Positions 1 through 9,275 are shown, numbered from the stretch's first letter. The stretch is 64,000 nucleotides of DNA from Sulfitobacter sp. M05 (GCF_029285175.1 NZ_JABEDH010000003.1:280348-344347); one strand, 5' to 3'. Made by a program: numbers and translations. Notes: a model not told the origin generated them from the sequence alone.

Positions 1-126
1 AAGGCGAACGAGGACGCCAAAGCGATTGATGCGCTGATCAAGAAAATGACCGATACCTATAAAGACGGTGAAAGTCAGATTGAGGAGCTGACGAAAGAGT
101 TGAAAATTCAGGAAAACGCCAAGTGA
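1..126 (+). CDS. C-terminal end of an unidentified protein (5' truncated by window)
   Basis: Frame 1 is open from the first base to a TGA at 124-126, giving 41 residues that end in QENAK. The visible piece is rich in Lys and Glu, shows a heptad-like pattern and would form a charged amphipathic helix or coiled coil. The rest lies before the window, so neither family nor function can be given. It converges with the minus-strand glycosyltransferase-like gene about 100 bases downstream. Confidence 0.5.
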   Translation, partial: KANEDAKAIDALIKKMTDTYKDGESQIEELTKELKIQENAK

Positions 127-223
127 TCAAGTGAAAAGATGCAGCGCAGATGGGGCCTGAGACTATGGTGATGCCAAAGGGGAATGACCCGCGCTAGCAT
201 CTGACACGCGTTATTTCGCCGCT

Positions 224-1093
224 CTAAAACCATTGTCCCGGTTCCATCAGCCCAAGGTCGAGCAGCTGGCGTGAATGCCATTCAAAGGGCGCGGAATTGT
301 GCCATTTGAAACTGTCGATTTCGTATCTGCTGCCGGGGTTGGTCTTGAGCGCTTTTGCGGTGCGGAACGAACAGACCGCGGCGGTGATGTTGTGATGCCA
401 TGGGCAGGCAAAGGTATTGTATTCCTCATCCGAAAACGTGTGATCCCATCGGATTTCCAACCCCTTCTTGGCGCGAAATAGCGGGATGCGATCAATCTTG
501 CGCCGCAGTTTCGGCACATGTTCCTCAAAGCGCCAGCGTAATCCGCCGAAAAAGTCGAGCTGGCGTTCTTTGGGGTGGCCGTGGTTGTCGGCATCGGGCC
601 GTGCCAGCGCATAATAGCCAGAGCGATCCATATGGGCGTTGTCCAGAGACACCGCATTCGGATGCAGTTCCAGATCGTCCGAATAAAGATCAATCACATA
701 GGCCAGCATCGCGTCACGCCGTTCCTCGGTATGAAAAGCCAGCATTTCGACAACATTTCGGGTCTCGCAGAACGGGAAAAACAGAAACTCTGCATTATAG
801 CAATAGTAGAGCCATTGACCTGCCGCAGGCTCCATCAACGCGTTGATTGCCTGCTCCATGGCGTGGTAGTCGGACATGTTGTAATCGACGCGGATTACGG
901 TTTCTTCTAAATCGCGGGGCAGGTCGAAAACCGCCGGCATCAAGGCGACAACTGCTTTGAATCCCATCTGCTGGTGGTGGCGCAAAGAGGTGGCAACCTC
1001 GACATCGTCCTCGATCATGACGACGGCCAGCGGCCCTTTGGCAAGGGTTGCGGCCTCTGCTGTGATCATCTGTGATAGGTTGGCGTACTGCAT
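224..1093 (-). CDS. glycosyltransferase family 2-like protein
   Basis: A 289-residue protein. The N-terminus (LAVVMIEDDVEVATSLRHHQQMGF) has the alternating strand/helix pattern of compact family 2 glycosyltransferases, in which the chain begins with acquisition of a sugar-nucleotide fold. The C-terminal half is rich in aromatic residues and His (HGHPKERQLDFFGG, CPWHHN), as in the roseobacter glycosyltransferase-2-like proteins. A longer reading up to 1156 is possible, but the ATG at 1093 is preceded by AAGAGG at normal spacing while the upstream ATG has no ribosome-binding site. No signal peptide or membrane segment is visible, so it is probably cytoplasmic. It is divergent from miaB. The acceptor and product cannot be inferred, and the family call rests on overall resemblance, not on a complete DxD motif. 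Confidence 0.6.
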   Translation of the reverse strand: MQYANLSQMITAEAATLAKGPLAVVMIEDDVEVATSLRHHQQMGFKAVVALMPAVFDLPRDLEETVIRVDYNMSDYHAMEQAINALMEPAAGQWLYYCYNAEFLFFPFCETRNVVEMLAFHTEERRDAMLAYVIDLYSDDLELHPNAVSLDNAHMDRSGYYALARPDADNHGHPKERQLDFFGGLRWRFEEHVPKLRRKIDRIPLFRAKKGLEIRWDHTFSDEEYNTFACPWHHNITAAVCSFRTAKALKTNPGSRYEIDSFKWHNSAPFEWHSRQLLDLGLMEPGQWF

Positions 1094-1209
1094 GGGGCCT
1101 CTTGTCGGCGCGATTTTCTGGCAGAATCGGTTAAATTGGCGTGCATTGCAAGCCATGGGTGGCCCTGCTATGCCGCCTTTGATTTTTCCGCACCGGTTGG
1201 ACCGATATC

Positions 1210-2529
1210 ATGACTGCGCCCAAAAAGCTGTTTATCAAAACCTATGGCTGTCAGATGAATGTTTATGACAGTGAACGCATGGCCGAAGCGCTGGGCGGTC
1301 AGGGGTATGTCGAAACATCGCAGGCTGAAGATGCCGATATGATTTTGCTCAACACCTGCCACATCCGTGAAAAAGCTGCGGAAAAAGTATATTCCGAGCT
1401 GGGTCGGCTGAAGCCCTTGAAGGATGCCAAACCTGATTTGAAAATCGGGGTTGCGGGATGTGTGGCGCAGGCCGAAGGGGCCGAGATCATGCGCCGCCAA
1501 CCGGCGGTCGATCTGGTGGTGGGGCCGCAAAGCTATCATCGCTTGCCCGAGATGGAGACAAAGATTCGCGATGGCGGCACCGCGCTCGACACGGATTTCC
1601 CCGCAGAGGACAAGTTTGAACATCTGAAATCCCGCCCCAAGGCGCAACGTGCCCCAGCTGCGTTTTTGACCGTTCAGGAAGGCTGTGACAAATTCTGTGC
1701 CTTCTGCGTCGTGCCCTATACCCGCGGTGCTGAGGTCAGCCGCCCCGCCAGCCGCGTCTTGCAAGAGGCCCGCGATCTGGTGGAACGCGGCGTGCGCGAA
1801 GTGACGCTTTTGGGTCAGAACGTAAACGCCTATCACGGGGCAGGGGATACCGGTGATATGACGCTGGCCCAGCTCATTCGCGCCTTGGCCAAGGTCGACG
1901 GGTTGGAACGTATCCGTTACACGACCAGCCATCCAAACGACATGGACGATGATCTGATTGCTGCCCACGGCGAAGTGCCCGAACTGATGCCCTATCTGCA
2001 TCTGCCGGTGCAATCCGGGTCCGACCGGATTCTCAAACGGATGAACCGCAGCCATACGGCAGAAAGCTATTTGCGGCTGCTGGAGCGGATCCGTGCCGCG
2101 CGGCCTGATATCATCCTCTCAGGTGATTTTATCGTCGGCTTCCCGGAAGAGACCGACGCCGATTTCGAGGCCACAATGGATTTGGTGCGAGAAGTGAAAT
2201 ACGGCTATGCCTATTCCTTCAAGTATTCGACCAGACCGGGCACGCCGGCGGCGGAACGCCCCTTGGTCGATGCCGAGGTGGCGGACGCGCGTTTACAACG
2301 TCTGCAAGCGCTGATCACTGGCCATCAACGCGAAATTCAGGAAAGCATGGTCGGGCGAGATGTTTCGGTTCTGATCGAACGGACGGGGCGTGAAAGCGGG
2401 CAGATGCTGGGCAAATCCGAATATTTGCATTCGGTCCATATTGATGAGTGTACTGCACAGATCGGCGACATCCTGAATGTCCGCGTTGTGGATGCAAAAA
2501 CGAACTCTCTCACCGCGCGGTCGCTCTGA
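1210..2529 (+). CDS. miaB: tRNA-2-methylthio-N6-dimethylallyladenosine synthase
   Basis: A 439-residue methylthiotransferase that adds the 2-methylthio group to i6A37 of tRNAs reading UNN codons, using two [4Fe-4S] clusters. The N-terminal UPF0004 domain carries the three auxiliary-cluster cysteines C14 (TYGCQMN), C50 (NTC) and C84 (AGC). The radical-SAM motif CDKFCAFC supplies C159, C163 and C166. A TRAM RNA-binding domain occupies roughly the last 65 residues. Length is normal. It heads the miaB-phoH-ybeY-corC-lnt neighbourhood conserved across proteobacteria, here separated from phoH by two small envelope genes. Confidence 0.97.
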   Translation: MTAPKKLFIKTYGCQMNVYDSERMAEALGGQGYVETSQAEDADMILLNTCHIREKAAEKVYSELGRLKPLKDAKPDLKIGVAGCVAQAEGAEIMRRQPAVDLVVGPQSYHRLPEMETKIRDGGTALDTDFPAEDKFEHLKSRPKAQRAPAAFLTVQEGCDKFCAFCVVPYTRGAEVSRPASRVLQEARDLVERGVREVTLLGQNVNAYHGAGDTGDMTLAQLIRALAKVDGLERIRYTTSHPNDMDDDLIAAHGEVPELMPYLHLPVQSGSDRILKRMNRSHTAESYLRLLERIRAARPDIILSGDFIVGFPEETDADFEATMDLVREVKYGYAYSFKYSTRPGTPAAERPLVDAEVADARLQRLQALITGHQREIQESMVGRDVSVLIERTGRESGQMLGKSEYLHSVHIDECTAQIGDILNVRVVDAKTNSLTARSL

Positions 2530-2744
2530 CAAGGTGCCACAACCCTAGGGCATTGTCGGGCATCTGGTGCGGGTTTGCCACATTTTCGCCATAATTCGAT
2601 GTGTTCGCCCTGCAAATAACCACTAAATGTAGATAACAGTGCTTCACAGCCCGCCAAATATTACGTATCGTGAGAAGTTAATCGGGGCTGGGCGATCGTG
2701 CAGTCGGACAAGCCTTATCCGTGGGAACAAAAAAGGAAAATGCT

Positions 2745-3332
2745 GTGGTGAACACAATCTCTAAAGCAATCCGCGCGGTGGCGAGCCTGTCACTTGCAGC
2801 AGTGATTGCCGTGCCGATGGCCCTCGCGCCAGCAAATGTCGATGCGCAAACCCCGTCACAGGCCGGCCGCGACAAGGGGGTCTATACGCCGACGATCTGG
2901 GTTGATCCCGATGGCTGCGAGCATTGGGTGATGGATGATGGTGCCGAAGGATATATGACACCGCATACAACCCGTCAGGGCATTCCGGTTTGCCGCCGTG
3001 GCAATGTTTGTGGGGTGATGAAATCGGATCAGTTCTTTGCCACTGACAGCTACCGTATCCACAAAGCGGGCAAGGCGCGACTGAAAGAGTTTTTCGCAAA
3101 AACCGGCGCTGTTTCATACATCATTACCGGTCATACCGACAGCCGCGCCTCTGATGCCTACAACATGAAACTCAGCTTCAACCGTGCGAATGCTGTTGCG
3201 GCAATTGGGGCGGCAAGCGGTGCACGCATTGCTGACGTACGTGGCTATGGCGAACGGATGCCGGTTGCCGCAAATAACTCTTCGCATGGGATGGCCAAAA
3301 ACCGTCGCGTCGAAATCATCTGCATTCGCTAA
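2745..3332 (+). CDS. OmpA-family periplasmic/outer-membrane protein with IWVDP motif
   Basis: A 195-residue protein starting at GTG 2745, chosen because AAGGA lies seven bases upstream; an in-frame GTG at 2721 has no such site. An N-terminal signal peptide (hydrophobic core LSLAAVIAVPMALA, cleavage near VDAQ) is followed by the motif IWVDPDGCEHW...DDGAEGY...GIPVC at about residues 48-83. A C-terminal OmpA-like peptidoglycan-binding domain follows, with the diagnostic ITGHTDSRASDAYN and KNRRVEI segments. OmpA-C domains anchor envelope proteins to peptidoglycan. The middle motif recurs in the next gene at 3344, 11 bases downstream and probably co-transcribed, suggesting the two products work together. 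The function of that motif is not known to me. Confidence 0.85.
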   Translation: MVNTISKAIRAVASLSLAAVIAVPMALAPANVDAQTPSQAGRDKGVYTPTIWVDPDGCEHWVMDDGAEGYMTPHTTRQGIPVCRRGNVCGVMKSDQFFATDSYRIHKAGKARLKEFFAKTGAVSYIITGHTDSRASDAYNMKLSFNRANAVAAIGAASGARIADVRGYGERMPVAANNSSHGMAKNRRVEIICIR

Positions 3333-3343
3333 GGGGACGTGTC

Positions 3344-3670
3344 GTGATCAAAACCAAAATCCTAACCGTGTTGGCCTGCGTTGCAGGGCTGTCCGCTTGC
3401 GGTGATATCGAAACTGGCGTGCCATTCCAGGGGTTGCCGTCTGACAAATCCGTTGACCGTGGCGTCAACGCCCACCACCTGAGCACACTTCAGGCCGGTA
3501 TCTGGGTCGATCCGAATGGCTGTGACCACTGGATCATCGACGATGGTGTCGAGGGTTACCTGTCTGCCCGTCTGGACAAGTATGGCAAGCCCGTCTGCTC
3601 CGGTGTTGCGCCCCCCACCCACACGGTTGGCGACTTCAAAGGTGGTTCCAATATCCCGGATCCAAACTGA
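3344..3670 (+). CDS. small putative lipoprotein sharing the IWVDP motif
   Basis: A 108-residue product beginning at GTG 3344 after an AAGGGGAC ribosome-binding site. The N-terminus MIKTKILTVLACVAGLSACG has a lipobox-like end (LSAC), predicting a lipidated cysteine at about residue 19. Residues near 53-86 read IWVDPNGCDHW...DDGVEGY...GKPVC, almost the same as the motif in the OmpA-family protein directly upstream; two cysteines are conserved in each copy. The two genes are adjacent and end at a strong terminator at 3696-3722, so they form a bicistronic unit. No function can be assigned. Confidence 0.8.
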   Translation: MIKTKILTVLACVAGLSACGDIETGVPFQGLPSDKSVDRGVNAHHLSTLQAGIWVDPNGCDHWIIDDGVEGYLSARLDKYGKPVCSGVAPPTHTVGDFKGGSNIPDPN

Positions 3671-3695
3671 TTTTTGCTGAAATCACAGCAAGGTC

Positions 3696-3727
3696 GGGCC
3701 GGGGTGTTATACGCCCCGGCCCTTTCT
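3696..3727 (+). terminator. rho-independent terminator after the lipoprotein gene
   Basis: The arms GGGCCGGGG (3696-3704) and CCCCGGCCC (3714-3722) pair perfectly and are followed by TTTCT. It lies 25 bases after the lipoprotein stop and separates that gene pair from phoH. Confidence 0.85.
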
Positions 3728-3800
3728 GTATGTTAGAGGGTGTATTTTCCGGCGTTTGTCCCTACCTGACTTCTAACCGTCTTATTCCAAGGAGCTTCCC

Positions 3801-4811
3801 TTGCCCCCAAGCGACCAAATCACAGCACCGCCACCGGCTGATCCAATTGTGCTTGAATTTGCCGACAACAGGCTGCTGATTGACCTGTGCGGTGCCTATG
3901 ACGCCCATCTGGCTGCAATCGAAAAGGCGCTGATGGTCCAAATCATTCGGCGCGGCAACCAGTTGAGCATTCTGGGCGACACGGACAGCAAACAGCAGGC
4001 CGAAGCTGTGCTGAACACGCTTTACGCGCGTCTGGAAAGTGGCCGATTGGTGACCCCGGCCGAAGTCGAAAGCCTGTTGCGTATGGAGCGGCCAAAGCCC
4101 GGCACGCGGCCACAGGTTGGCGGCCAGCTTGAAATGCCGGTGGGCGATACGCTTGAAATCCAGACCCGCAAAAAACGTGTCGAGCCGCGCACCGATGCGC
4201 AAAAAGCCTATGTCAAAGCTCTGTTTGACGACGAGCTGACCTTTGGCATCGGGCCTGCCGGTACGGGCAAGACCTATCTGGCTGTCGCGGTCGGGATCAA
4301 CATGTTCATCGGCGGCCATGTGGACAAGATCATCCTTAGCCGCCCTGCGGTGGAAGCGGGTGAAAAACTCGGCTACCTGCCCGGCGACATGAAAGACAAG
4401 GTCGATCCCTATATGCAGCCGCTCTATGATGCGCTGAACGACTTTCTGCCAGGCAAGCAACTGGCCAAGCTGATCGAGGAAAAACGCATTGAAATCGCCC
4501 CTTTGGCCTTTATGCGGGGCCGTACTCTGTCCAATGCATTTGTGGTGCTGGACGAAGCCCAGAACGCCACCTCCATGCAGATGAAAATGTTCCTTACCCG
4601 GCTTGGCAAGGGCTCTCGTATGGTTATCACAGGGGACCGCACCCAAATCGACCTGCCGCGCGGCGTGCCGTCGGGCCTTGCTGACGCTGAACGTTTGCTG
4701 GCGCAGATCCCAAAAATAAGCTTCAATTATTTCACCTCCAAAGACGTGGTGCGCCACCCTCTGGTTGCGGCCATCATTGAAGCTTATGAAGCAGATACGG
4801 GTTCCGCATGA
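3801..4811 (+). CDS. ybeZ: PhoH-like ATPase (YbeZ)
   Basis: A 336-residue PhoH-family P-loop ATPase thought to work with the RNase YbeY in ribosomal RNA handling. The Walker A motif GPAGTGKT lies near residues 150-158 and the Walker B region reads VVLDEAQN. The start is TTG at 3801, preceded by AAGGAG with a six-base gap (3789-3794); no ATG sits nearby. Sequence conservation begins close to this start. It is followed, across an 86-base gap holding a reverse copy of the dispersed repeat, by ybeY. Confidence 0.93.
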   Translation: MPPSDQITAPPPADPIVLEFADNRLLIDLCGAYDAHLAAIEKALMVQIIRRGNQLSILGDTDSKQQAEAVLNTLYARLESGRLVTPAEVESLLRMERPKPGTRPQVGGQLEMPVGDTLEIQTRKKRVEPRTDAQKAYVKALFDDELTFGIGPAGTGKTYLAVAVGINMFIGGHVDKIILSRPAVEAGEKLGYLPGDMKDKVDPYMQPLYDALNDFLPGKQLAKLIEEKRIEIAPLAFMRGRTLSNAFVVLDEAQNATSMQMKMFLTRLGKGSRMVITGDRTQIDLPRGVPSGLADAERLLAQIPKISFNYFTSKDVVRHPLVAAIIEAYEADTGSA

Positions 4812-4823
4812 CGCAACTCTCTT

Positions 4824-4893
4824 CTGCTCTTTTTGGCCTTATATCCTGCGGGGAGTCAGCTCTGCTGACGGGGCAGAGCCCCAAAAGAAAACA
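4824..4893 (-). repeat. dispersed intergenic repeat, copy A (reverse)
   Basis: Read on the minus strand this contains GGGGCTCTGCCCC, then CCCCGCAGGATATAAGGCC and AAAAAGAG, matching copies at 10,963, 17,221, 38,522 and 46,335. It fills the phoH-ybeY gap and holds two self-complementary stretches. Confidence 0.75.
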
Positions 4894-4897
4894 CTAA

Positions 4898-5401
4898 ATG
4901 CAGAACATGGACATCGACATAGAAGATCCCCGCTGGGCTGCACTCGATATTGAGGCGCTGTGCCAGCGGGCCGTGGCCACCACCTTGACATATCTGGGGC
5001 TGCCACTTGAGGCGGAAATCAGCATTCTTGCCTGTGACGATGCGCGCATCGCCGCGCTTAACGCAGAGTTTCGTGCCAAAGCGACGCCCACCAATGTGTT
5101 GAGCTGGCCCAGCGAAGAACGCGCGGCAGAGGTTCCGGGCGGCACCCCCATGTCGCCGGAGCCGGACCCCGGCGGCATGATCGAACTGGGCGACATCGCC
5201 ATTAGCTATGACACCTGCGTCGCCGAAGCCGCCGCAGCAGGCAAGGAGACGGCCCATCACATTACCCATCTGATCATCCACGGAACCCTTCATTTGCTGG
5301 GTTATGATCACGAAACTGAGCAAGATGCTGCCTTGATGGAAGGTTTTGAGGTGGAAATACTTGGTAAATTGGGTCTGGATGACCCATATAGGGAATCGTA
5401 G
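4898..5401 (+). CDS. ybeY: endoribonuclease YbeY (16S rRNA maturation, ribosome quality control)
   Basis: A 167-residue single-strand-specific zinc endoribonuclease acting in 16S rRNA 3'-end maturation. The signature [11 protein letters not shown] supplies the three zinc-binding histidines and is preceded by the helix HHITHLII. The N-terminal half carries the conserved [18 protein letters not shown] segment ([19 protein letters not shown]). A slight insert ([14 protein letters not shown]) sits before the catalytic region. It lies between phoH and corC, the canonical order. Confidence 0.95.
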   Translation: MQNMDIDIEDPRWAALDIEALCQRAVATTLTYLGLPLEAEISILACDDARIAALNAEFRAKATPTNVLSWPSEERAAEVPGGTPMSPEPDPGGMIELGDIAISYDTCVAEAAAAGKETAHHITHLIIHGTLHLLGYDHETEQDAALMEGFEVEILGKLGLDDPYRES

Positions 5402-5436
5402 ACGGTTTTGGCCGTTATTTTGCATGACAGGACCCA

Positions 5437-6336
5437 ATGGGCGACAACGACGGATCATCTGACGCGGCGCAGAGCGCGCAACCGGATGAAATAACTGCTT
5501 CACCAGACGACGCGGCCTTGAAAACGGGCGGCTTTCTCTCTCGTGTCATCGGCGCACTCAGCCCATCCGAGGGGGACCAATCTTCTGAAATGACGCCCTT
5601 GCCGGTGGATCGGGTGTCGGCACGGGGGATGATGAACCTGCGGCGTATGCGGGTCGATGACGTCGCTATTCCAAAAGCCGAGATCACGGCCGTGCCGGTA
5701 ACCATTTCAATGGAAGAACTGGTTGCAGTGTTCAAAGATAGCGGGCTGACCCGTTTACCAGTGTTTGACGGTACGCTGGACACGCCGGTTGGCATGGCCC
5801 ACCTCAAGGATCTGGCCCTGCAATACGGGTTCAACGGCACGCCCGGAGATTTCGATCTGCCGGCATTGTTGCGCCCTTTACTGTTTGTGCCGCCTTCAAT
5901 GGGGATCGGTGTGCTGTTGACCAAAATGCAGGCCGAGCGGCGCCATATGGCGCTTGTGATCGACGAATATGGCGGGGTTGACGGGCTGGTCACCATTGAA
6001 GACCTGATCGAACAGGTGATCGGCGAAATCGAAGATGAACACGACATCGACGAGGCGACCTTCTGGAGCCTTGAGAAACCGGGCACCTATCTGGCATTGG
6101 CCAAAACCCCGCTGGAAGATTTCGAGGCAGAAATCGGCCATTCCCTGACTGACCACGATGATGTCGATGAGGAAGAGATCGATACTCTTGGCGGGCTGGT
6201 CTTTATGTTATCCGGGCGGGTGCCGACACGGGGCGAGGTGGTGCTGCATCCCGATGGCCCCGAATTCGAAGTCATTGACGCCGATCCGCGCCGCATCAAA
6301 CGTCTGCGGGTGCGCACAAACGGGGCCGTGGGGTGA
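5437..6336 (+). CDS. corC: CBS-domain protein of the CorC/HlyC family
   Basis: A 299-residue protein with an acidic, low-complexity N-terminus (about residues 1-60), two CBS domains (about 65-125 and 135-195; conserved VIDEYGGVDGLVTIEDL) and a C-terminal CorC/transporter-associated domain (about 210-295). Family members are linked to magnesium and cobalt efflux and are often encoded with ybeY and lnt. It lacks membrane segments. Its stop overlaps the GTG start of lnt by four bases (GTGA), implying translational coupling. Confidence 0.9.
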   Translation: MGDNDGSSDAAQSAQPDEITASPDDAALKTGGFLSRVIGALSPSEGDQSSEMTPLPVDRVSARGMMNLRRMRVDDVAIPKAEITAVPVTISMEELVAVFKDSGLTRLPVFDGTLDTPVGMAHLKDLALQYGFNGTPGDFDLPALLRPLLFVPPSMGIGVLLTKMQAERRHMALVIDEYGGVDGLVTIEDLIEQVIGEIEDEHDIDEATFWSLEKPGTYLALAKTPLEDFEAEIGHSLTDHDDVDEEEIDTLGGLVFMLSGRVPTRGEVVLHPDGPEFEVIDADPRRIKRLRVRTNGAVG

Positions 6337-7838
6337 CATCCCCTCTGACGGGGGGGCGGGTGGTTGCTCTGGCGACTGGGCTGGGCGCAATTGCGGCCTT
6401 CGGGCAGGCCCCTTTTGATCAACCTCTGATCCTGATGGCGGCGCTGACCGGGGCGCTCTATCTATTTGCACAGGTAAGGACCCCGCGTCAGGCGGCGCTA
6501 TATGGCTGGGCTTTTGGCACGGGCTATTTTGCCCATGCGCTGCACTGGATCGTCTCGCCCTTTATGGTCGATGTGGCCCGCCATGGCTGGATGGCCCCTT
6601 TCGCGCTGCTCTTTCTGGCGGCTGGGCTGGCACTGTTCTGGGGGCTGGCTTTTTGGTTCGCCCGCCGCTTGAGCCGGCAAACCGCTTGGGCCTTGGTGCT
6701 TACCCTGCCGGCGGTTGAATTGCTGCGCGCCTATCTGTTCACGGGTTTCCCATGGGCAATGCTGTCCCAGTCCTTGGTGGACACAAGCGGCGGGCAGGCT
6801 TTGGCGTGGATTGGCCCCTATGCGCTGAACCTGCTGGTGGTTGCGGTTGCCGTTGCGATCAGCCAGCCGCCGCGCGATTGGGCCAGTCGCACAGCGCGTT
6901 TTGGTGCGGTTCTGCTGGGGTTGGGCGCGGTGATCTTGCCGGTGATGTCCCCTGAGGCCGTGCTGACAGAGCATCGTATCCGATTGATCCAGCCCAATGC
7001 CGCGCAGCGCGACAAATGGGACCCGGCGCAGATCCCGGTGTTTTTTGACCGCCAGCTTAGCCTTACCGCCGCCGCTGCCGTCGATGGCGGTGATGCGCCT
7101 GATTTGGTTTTGTGGTCGGAAACAGCAATTCCATGGGTGCTGGATCGGGCCGGTCCGGCGCTTGATCAAATCGCACAGGCCGGGGGTCGCGCGCCGGTGG
7201 CCTTGGGGGTGCAACGGCGGGATGCGCAAAACTATTTCAATGCGATGGTCGTCCTGGACGGGAATGGCCGCGTCGCGCAATCCTATGATAAACACCACCT
7301 TGTCCCCTTTGGCGAATACATGCCTTTTGCGGGCTTGTTTGCGCGTATCGGGGTCTTTGGTCTCGCGCAGCGCGCCCTTGGCGGCTATACGGCGGGTCCC
7401 GGTGCGCAGGTGCTTGATTTCGGCGAGATGGGCCGCGCCCTGCCGCTGATCTGTTACGAGGCGGTATTTCCCCACGATGTAAACGCAGCGCCTGAACGTC
7501 CCGATTTTCTGATCCAGATCACCAATGACGCATGGTTCGGTAAGGCCGCCGGCCCGCGTCAACACCTGGCCCAAGCGCGGATGCGCGCGATTGAACAAGG
7601 GTTGCCTCTGGCGCGTGCGGCCAACACCGGTATTTCCGCGATGATCGATCCTTATGGGCGCGTGTTGGCCGGCTTGCCGCTCAACAGGGCGGGGTTTGTT
7701 GATGCGCCGCTGCCGCTGCCGCTGCCTGCGACGGTCTATAGCCGCACGGGAGATCTGCCGTTTGCGATTGTGTTGCTTCTGGGACTCGTCGCGGCGTCAA
7801 TCGGCGCACGAAGCCGTGAGGAGAGGCTTAAGAATTGA
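6333..7838 (+). CDS. lnt: apolipoprotein N-acyltransferase
   Basis: A 501-residue inner-membrane enzyme that N-acylates the lipidated cysteine of lipoproteins, the last step of maturation. About six hydrophobic segments fill residues 1-210, followed by a periplasmic nitrilase-fold domain with the Glu-Lys-Cys triad: E in WSETAIPW (about 262), K in YDKHHLVPFGEY (about 320) and C in LICYEAVFP (about 373). A final membrane helix lies near the C-terminus. The GTG start at 6333 lies inside the corC stop. It closes the ybeZ-ybeY-corC-lnt operon. Confidence 0.96.
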   Translation: MTSPLTGGRVVALATGLGAIAAFGQAPFDQPLILMAALTGALYLFAQVRTPRQAALYGWAFGTGYFAHALHWIVSPFMVDVARHGWMAPFALLFLAAGLALFWGLAFWFARRLSRQTAWALVLTLPAVELLRAYLFTGFPWAMLSQSLVDTSGGQALAWIGPYALNLLVVAVAVAISQPPRDWASRTARFGAVLLGLGAVILPVMSPEAVLTEHRIRLIQPNAAQRDKWDPAQIPVFFDRQLSLTAAAAVDGGDAPDLVLWSETAIPWVLDRAGPALDQIAQAGGRAPVALGVQRRDAQNYFNAMVVLDGNGRVAQSYDKHHLVPFGEYMPFAGLFARIGVFGLAQRALGGYTAGPGAQVLDFGEMGRALPLICYEAVFPHDVNAAPERPDFLIQITNDAWFGKAAGPRQHLAQARMRAIEQGLPLARAANTGISAMIDPYGRVLAGLPLNRAGFVDAPLPLPLPATVYSRTGDLPFAIVLLLGLVAASIGARSREERLKN

Positions 7839-7874
7839 CGCCTATAAGGATTGAGCGTTAAGCCAGCGCAACCG

Positions 7875-7919
7875 ATGCCACAACGGCTTCCTGACGTGGT
7901 ATTTCATTTTACTGGAGCA
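7875..7919 (+). promoter_or_regulatory. SAM/SAH riboswitch controlling metK
   Basis: Directly 5' of metK. The stem ATGCCAC (7875-7881) pairs with GTGGTAT (7896-7902, one G-U). The loop holds ACGGCTTCCTGA, and its CTTCC can pair with the Shine-Dalgarno GGAG at 7914-7917, forming the small H-type pseudoknot typical of the SAM/SAH class. This class is known from Rhodobacterales metK leaders. Ligand binding would hide the ribosome-binding site and lower MetK synthesis, a translational feedback loop. Identification is by recalled consensus and hand folding. Confidence 0.88.
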
Positions 7920-7922
7920 GCT

Positions 7923-9104
7923 ATGTCCCGACAGAATTATATTTTCACCTCCGAGTCCGTTTCGGAAGGTCATCCTGACAAGGTTTGCGACCGCATTTCC
8001 GATGCTGTGCTTGATGCGTTCCTGAGCGAGGAGCCCGAAGCCCGGGTCGCGGCAGAGACTTTTGCGACCACCAATCGTGTGGTCATTGGCGGTGAGGTTG
8101 GGCTGAGCGATCAGGCCAAACTGACGCAGTATATGGGCCAGATCGAAGACATCGCCCGCGCCTGCATCAAGGACATTGGATACGCGCAGGACAAGTTTCA
8201 CCACGAGACGGTCGAGATCACCAACCTGTTGCACGAACAATCCGCCCATATTGCCCAAGGTGTTGATGCCAGTGGCAACAAGGATGAAGGTGCTGGCGAT
8301 CAGGGTATCATGTTCGGTTTCGCCACGGATGAGACCGAACATCTGATGCCGGCCCCGATCCACTATGCCCATGCGATCCTGCGGCGACTGGCCGAGGTAC
8401 GCAAGGACGGGACCGAACCTACCCTGCGCCCCGACGCCAAAAGCCAGCTTTCGGTGCGCTATGAGGATGGCAAACCCGTTGGCGTATCATCTATCGTTCT
8501 GTCGACACAACATGCGTCGGAGCACCAGACCAGCGCCGACATCCGCGATATTGTCGAACCCTACATCCGCGAAGTGCTGCCCGAGGGCTGGATTGACAAG
8601 GACACACAGTGGCATGTGAACCCTACGGGCGTCTTTGTGATCGGTGGACCGGACGGCGACGCCGGGTTGACCGGGCGCAAGATCATTGTGGATACCTATG
8701 GCGGGGCGGCACCGCATGGGGGTGGGGCGTTCTCCGGTAAGGACCCGACCAAAGTTGACCGCTCTGCCGCCTATGCTGCGCGCTATCTGGCGAAAAACGT
8801 GGTTGCAGCGGGCATGGCGACCAAATGCACCATCCAGCTGAGCTATGCCATCGGGGTTTCTGAACCCTTGTCGATCTATTGCGACACCTTTGGCACCGGA
8901 GAGGTGGACGACGCAGATGTAGAACGTGCAATTCGCAAGGTGATGAGCCTGACGCCGCGCGGCATTCGTGAACATCTGCAACTGAACAAACCGATCTACC
9001 AGCGCACGGCGGCTTACGGGCACTTCGGACGCGCGCCTGAAGAGGATGGCGGTTTTTCTTGGGAGAAGCTGGACTTGGCAGCCAAGCTGAAGGCGGAAGT
9101 TTAG
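7923..9104 (+). CDS. metK: S-adenosylmethionine synthetase
   Basis: A 393-residue enzyme that makes S-adenosylmethionine from methionine and ATP in the cytoplasm. Signatures are GHPDKVCD near the N-terminus (ATP site), [12 protein letters not shown] (about 123-134) and [17 protein letters not shown] (about 264-280, P-loop-like phosphate-binding region). The ATG at 7923 is used: it follows the GGAG of the riboswitch, and homology begins with it, not with upstream in-frame codons. Expression is probably under SAM/SAH feedback. A terminator follows at 9152. Confidence 0.97.
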   Translation: MSRQNYIFTSESVSEGHPDKVCDRISDAVLDAFLSEEPEARVAAETFATTNRVVIGGEVGLSDQAKLTQYMGQIEDIARACIKDIGYAQDKFHHETVEITNLLHEQSAHIAQGVDASGNKDEGAGDQGIMFGFATDETEHLMPAPIHYAHAILRRLAEVRKDGTEPTLRPDAKSQLSVRYEDGKPVGVSSIVLSTQHASEHQTSADIRDIVEPYIREVLPEGWIDKDTQWHVNPTGVFVIGGPDGDAGLTGRKIIVDTYGGAAPHGGGAFSGKDPTKVDRSAAYAARYLAKNVVAAGMATKCTIQLSYAIGVSEPLSIYCDTFGTGEVDDADVERAIRKVMSLTPRGIREHLQLNKPIYQRTAAYGHFGRAPEEDGGFSWEKLDLAAKLKAEV

Positions 9105-9151
9105 GCCCGTCGGGCCGGATTGGCCGGCAAAAGTACTTGCGTACAGAAAGT

Positions 9152-9171
9152 GGGGCCAGCGGCCCCGTTTT
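9152..9171 (+). terminator. terminator after metK
   Basis: GGGGCC (9152-9157), loop AGC, GGCCCC (9161-9166), then GTTTTC. It sits 48 bases after the metK stop. Confidence 0.7.
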
Positions 9172-9196
9172 CGCCTTGGTTAGCCTCGCCTTAAAT

Positions 9197-9241
9197 ATTC
9201 ATCCCCAATACCCTGCCACACATTCGGTATTGGGGATGAAT
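9197..9241. repeat. perfect 16-bp inverted repeat between convergent genes
   Basis: ATTCATCCCCAATACC (9197-9212) and its exact reverse complement (9226-9241) flank a 13-base spacer. It is not followed by a T run on the plus strand. It lies between metK and the minus-strand response regulator, so it could act as a bidirectional transcription stop or be a mobile or repetitive remnant. Confidence 0.75.
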
Positions 9242-9275
9242 GGACCCTGACCCAAAAATGAAAAAGCCAGGCGTG

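Noticed and set aside
1168..2055. Long minus-strand ORF opposite miaB (295 residues)
   Set aside because: It is the antisense shadow of miaB, rich in His/Gln from GC skew, with no ribosome-binding site.
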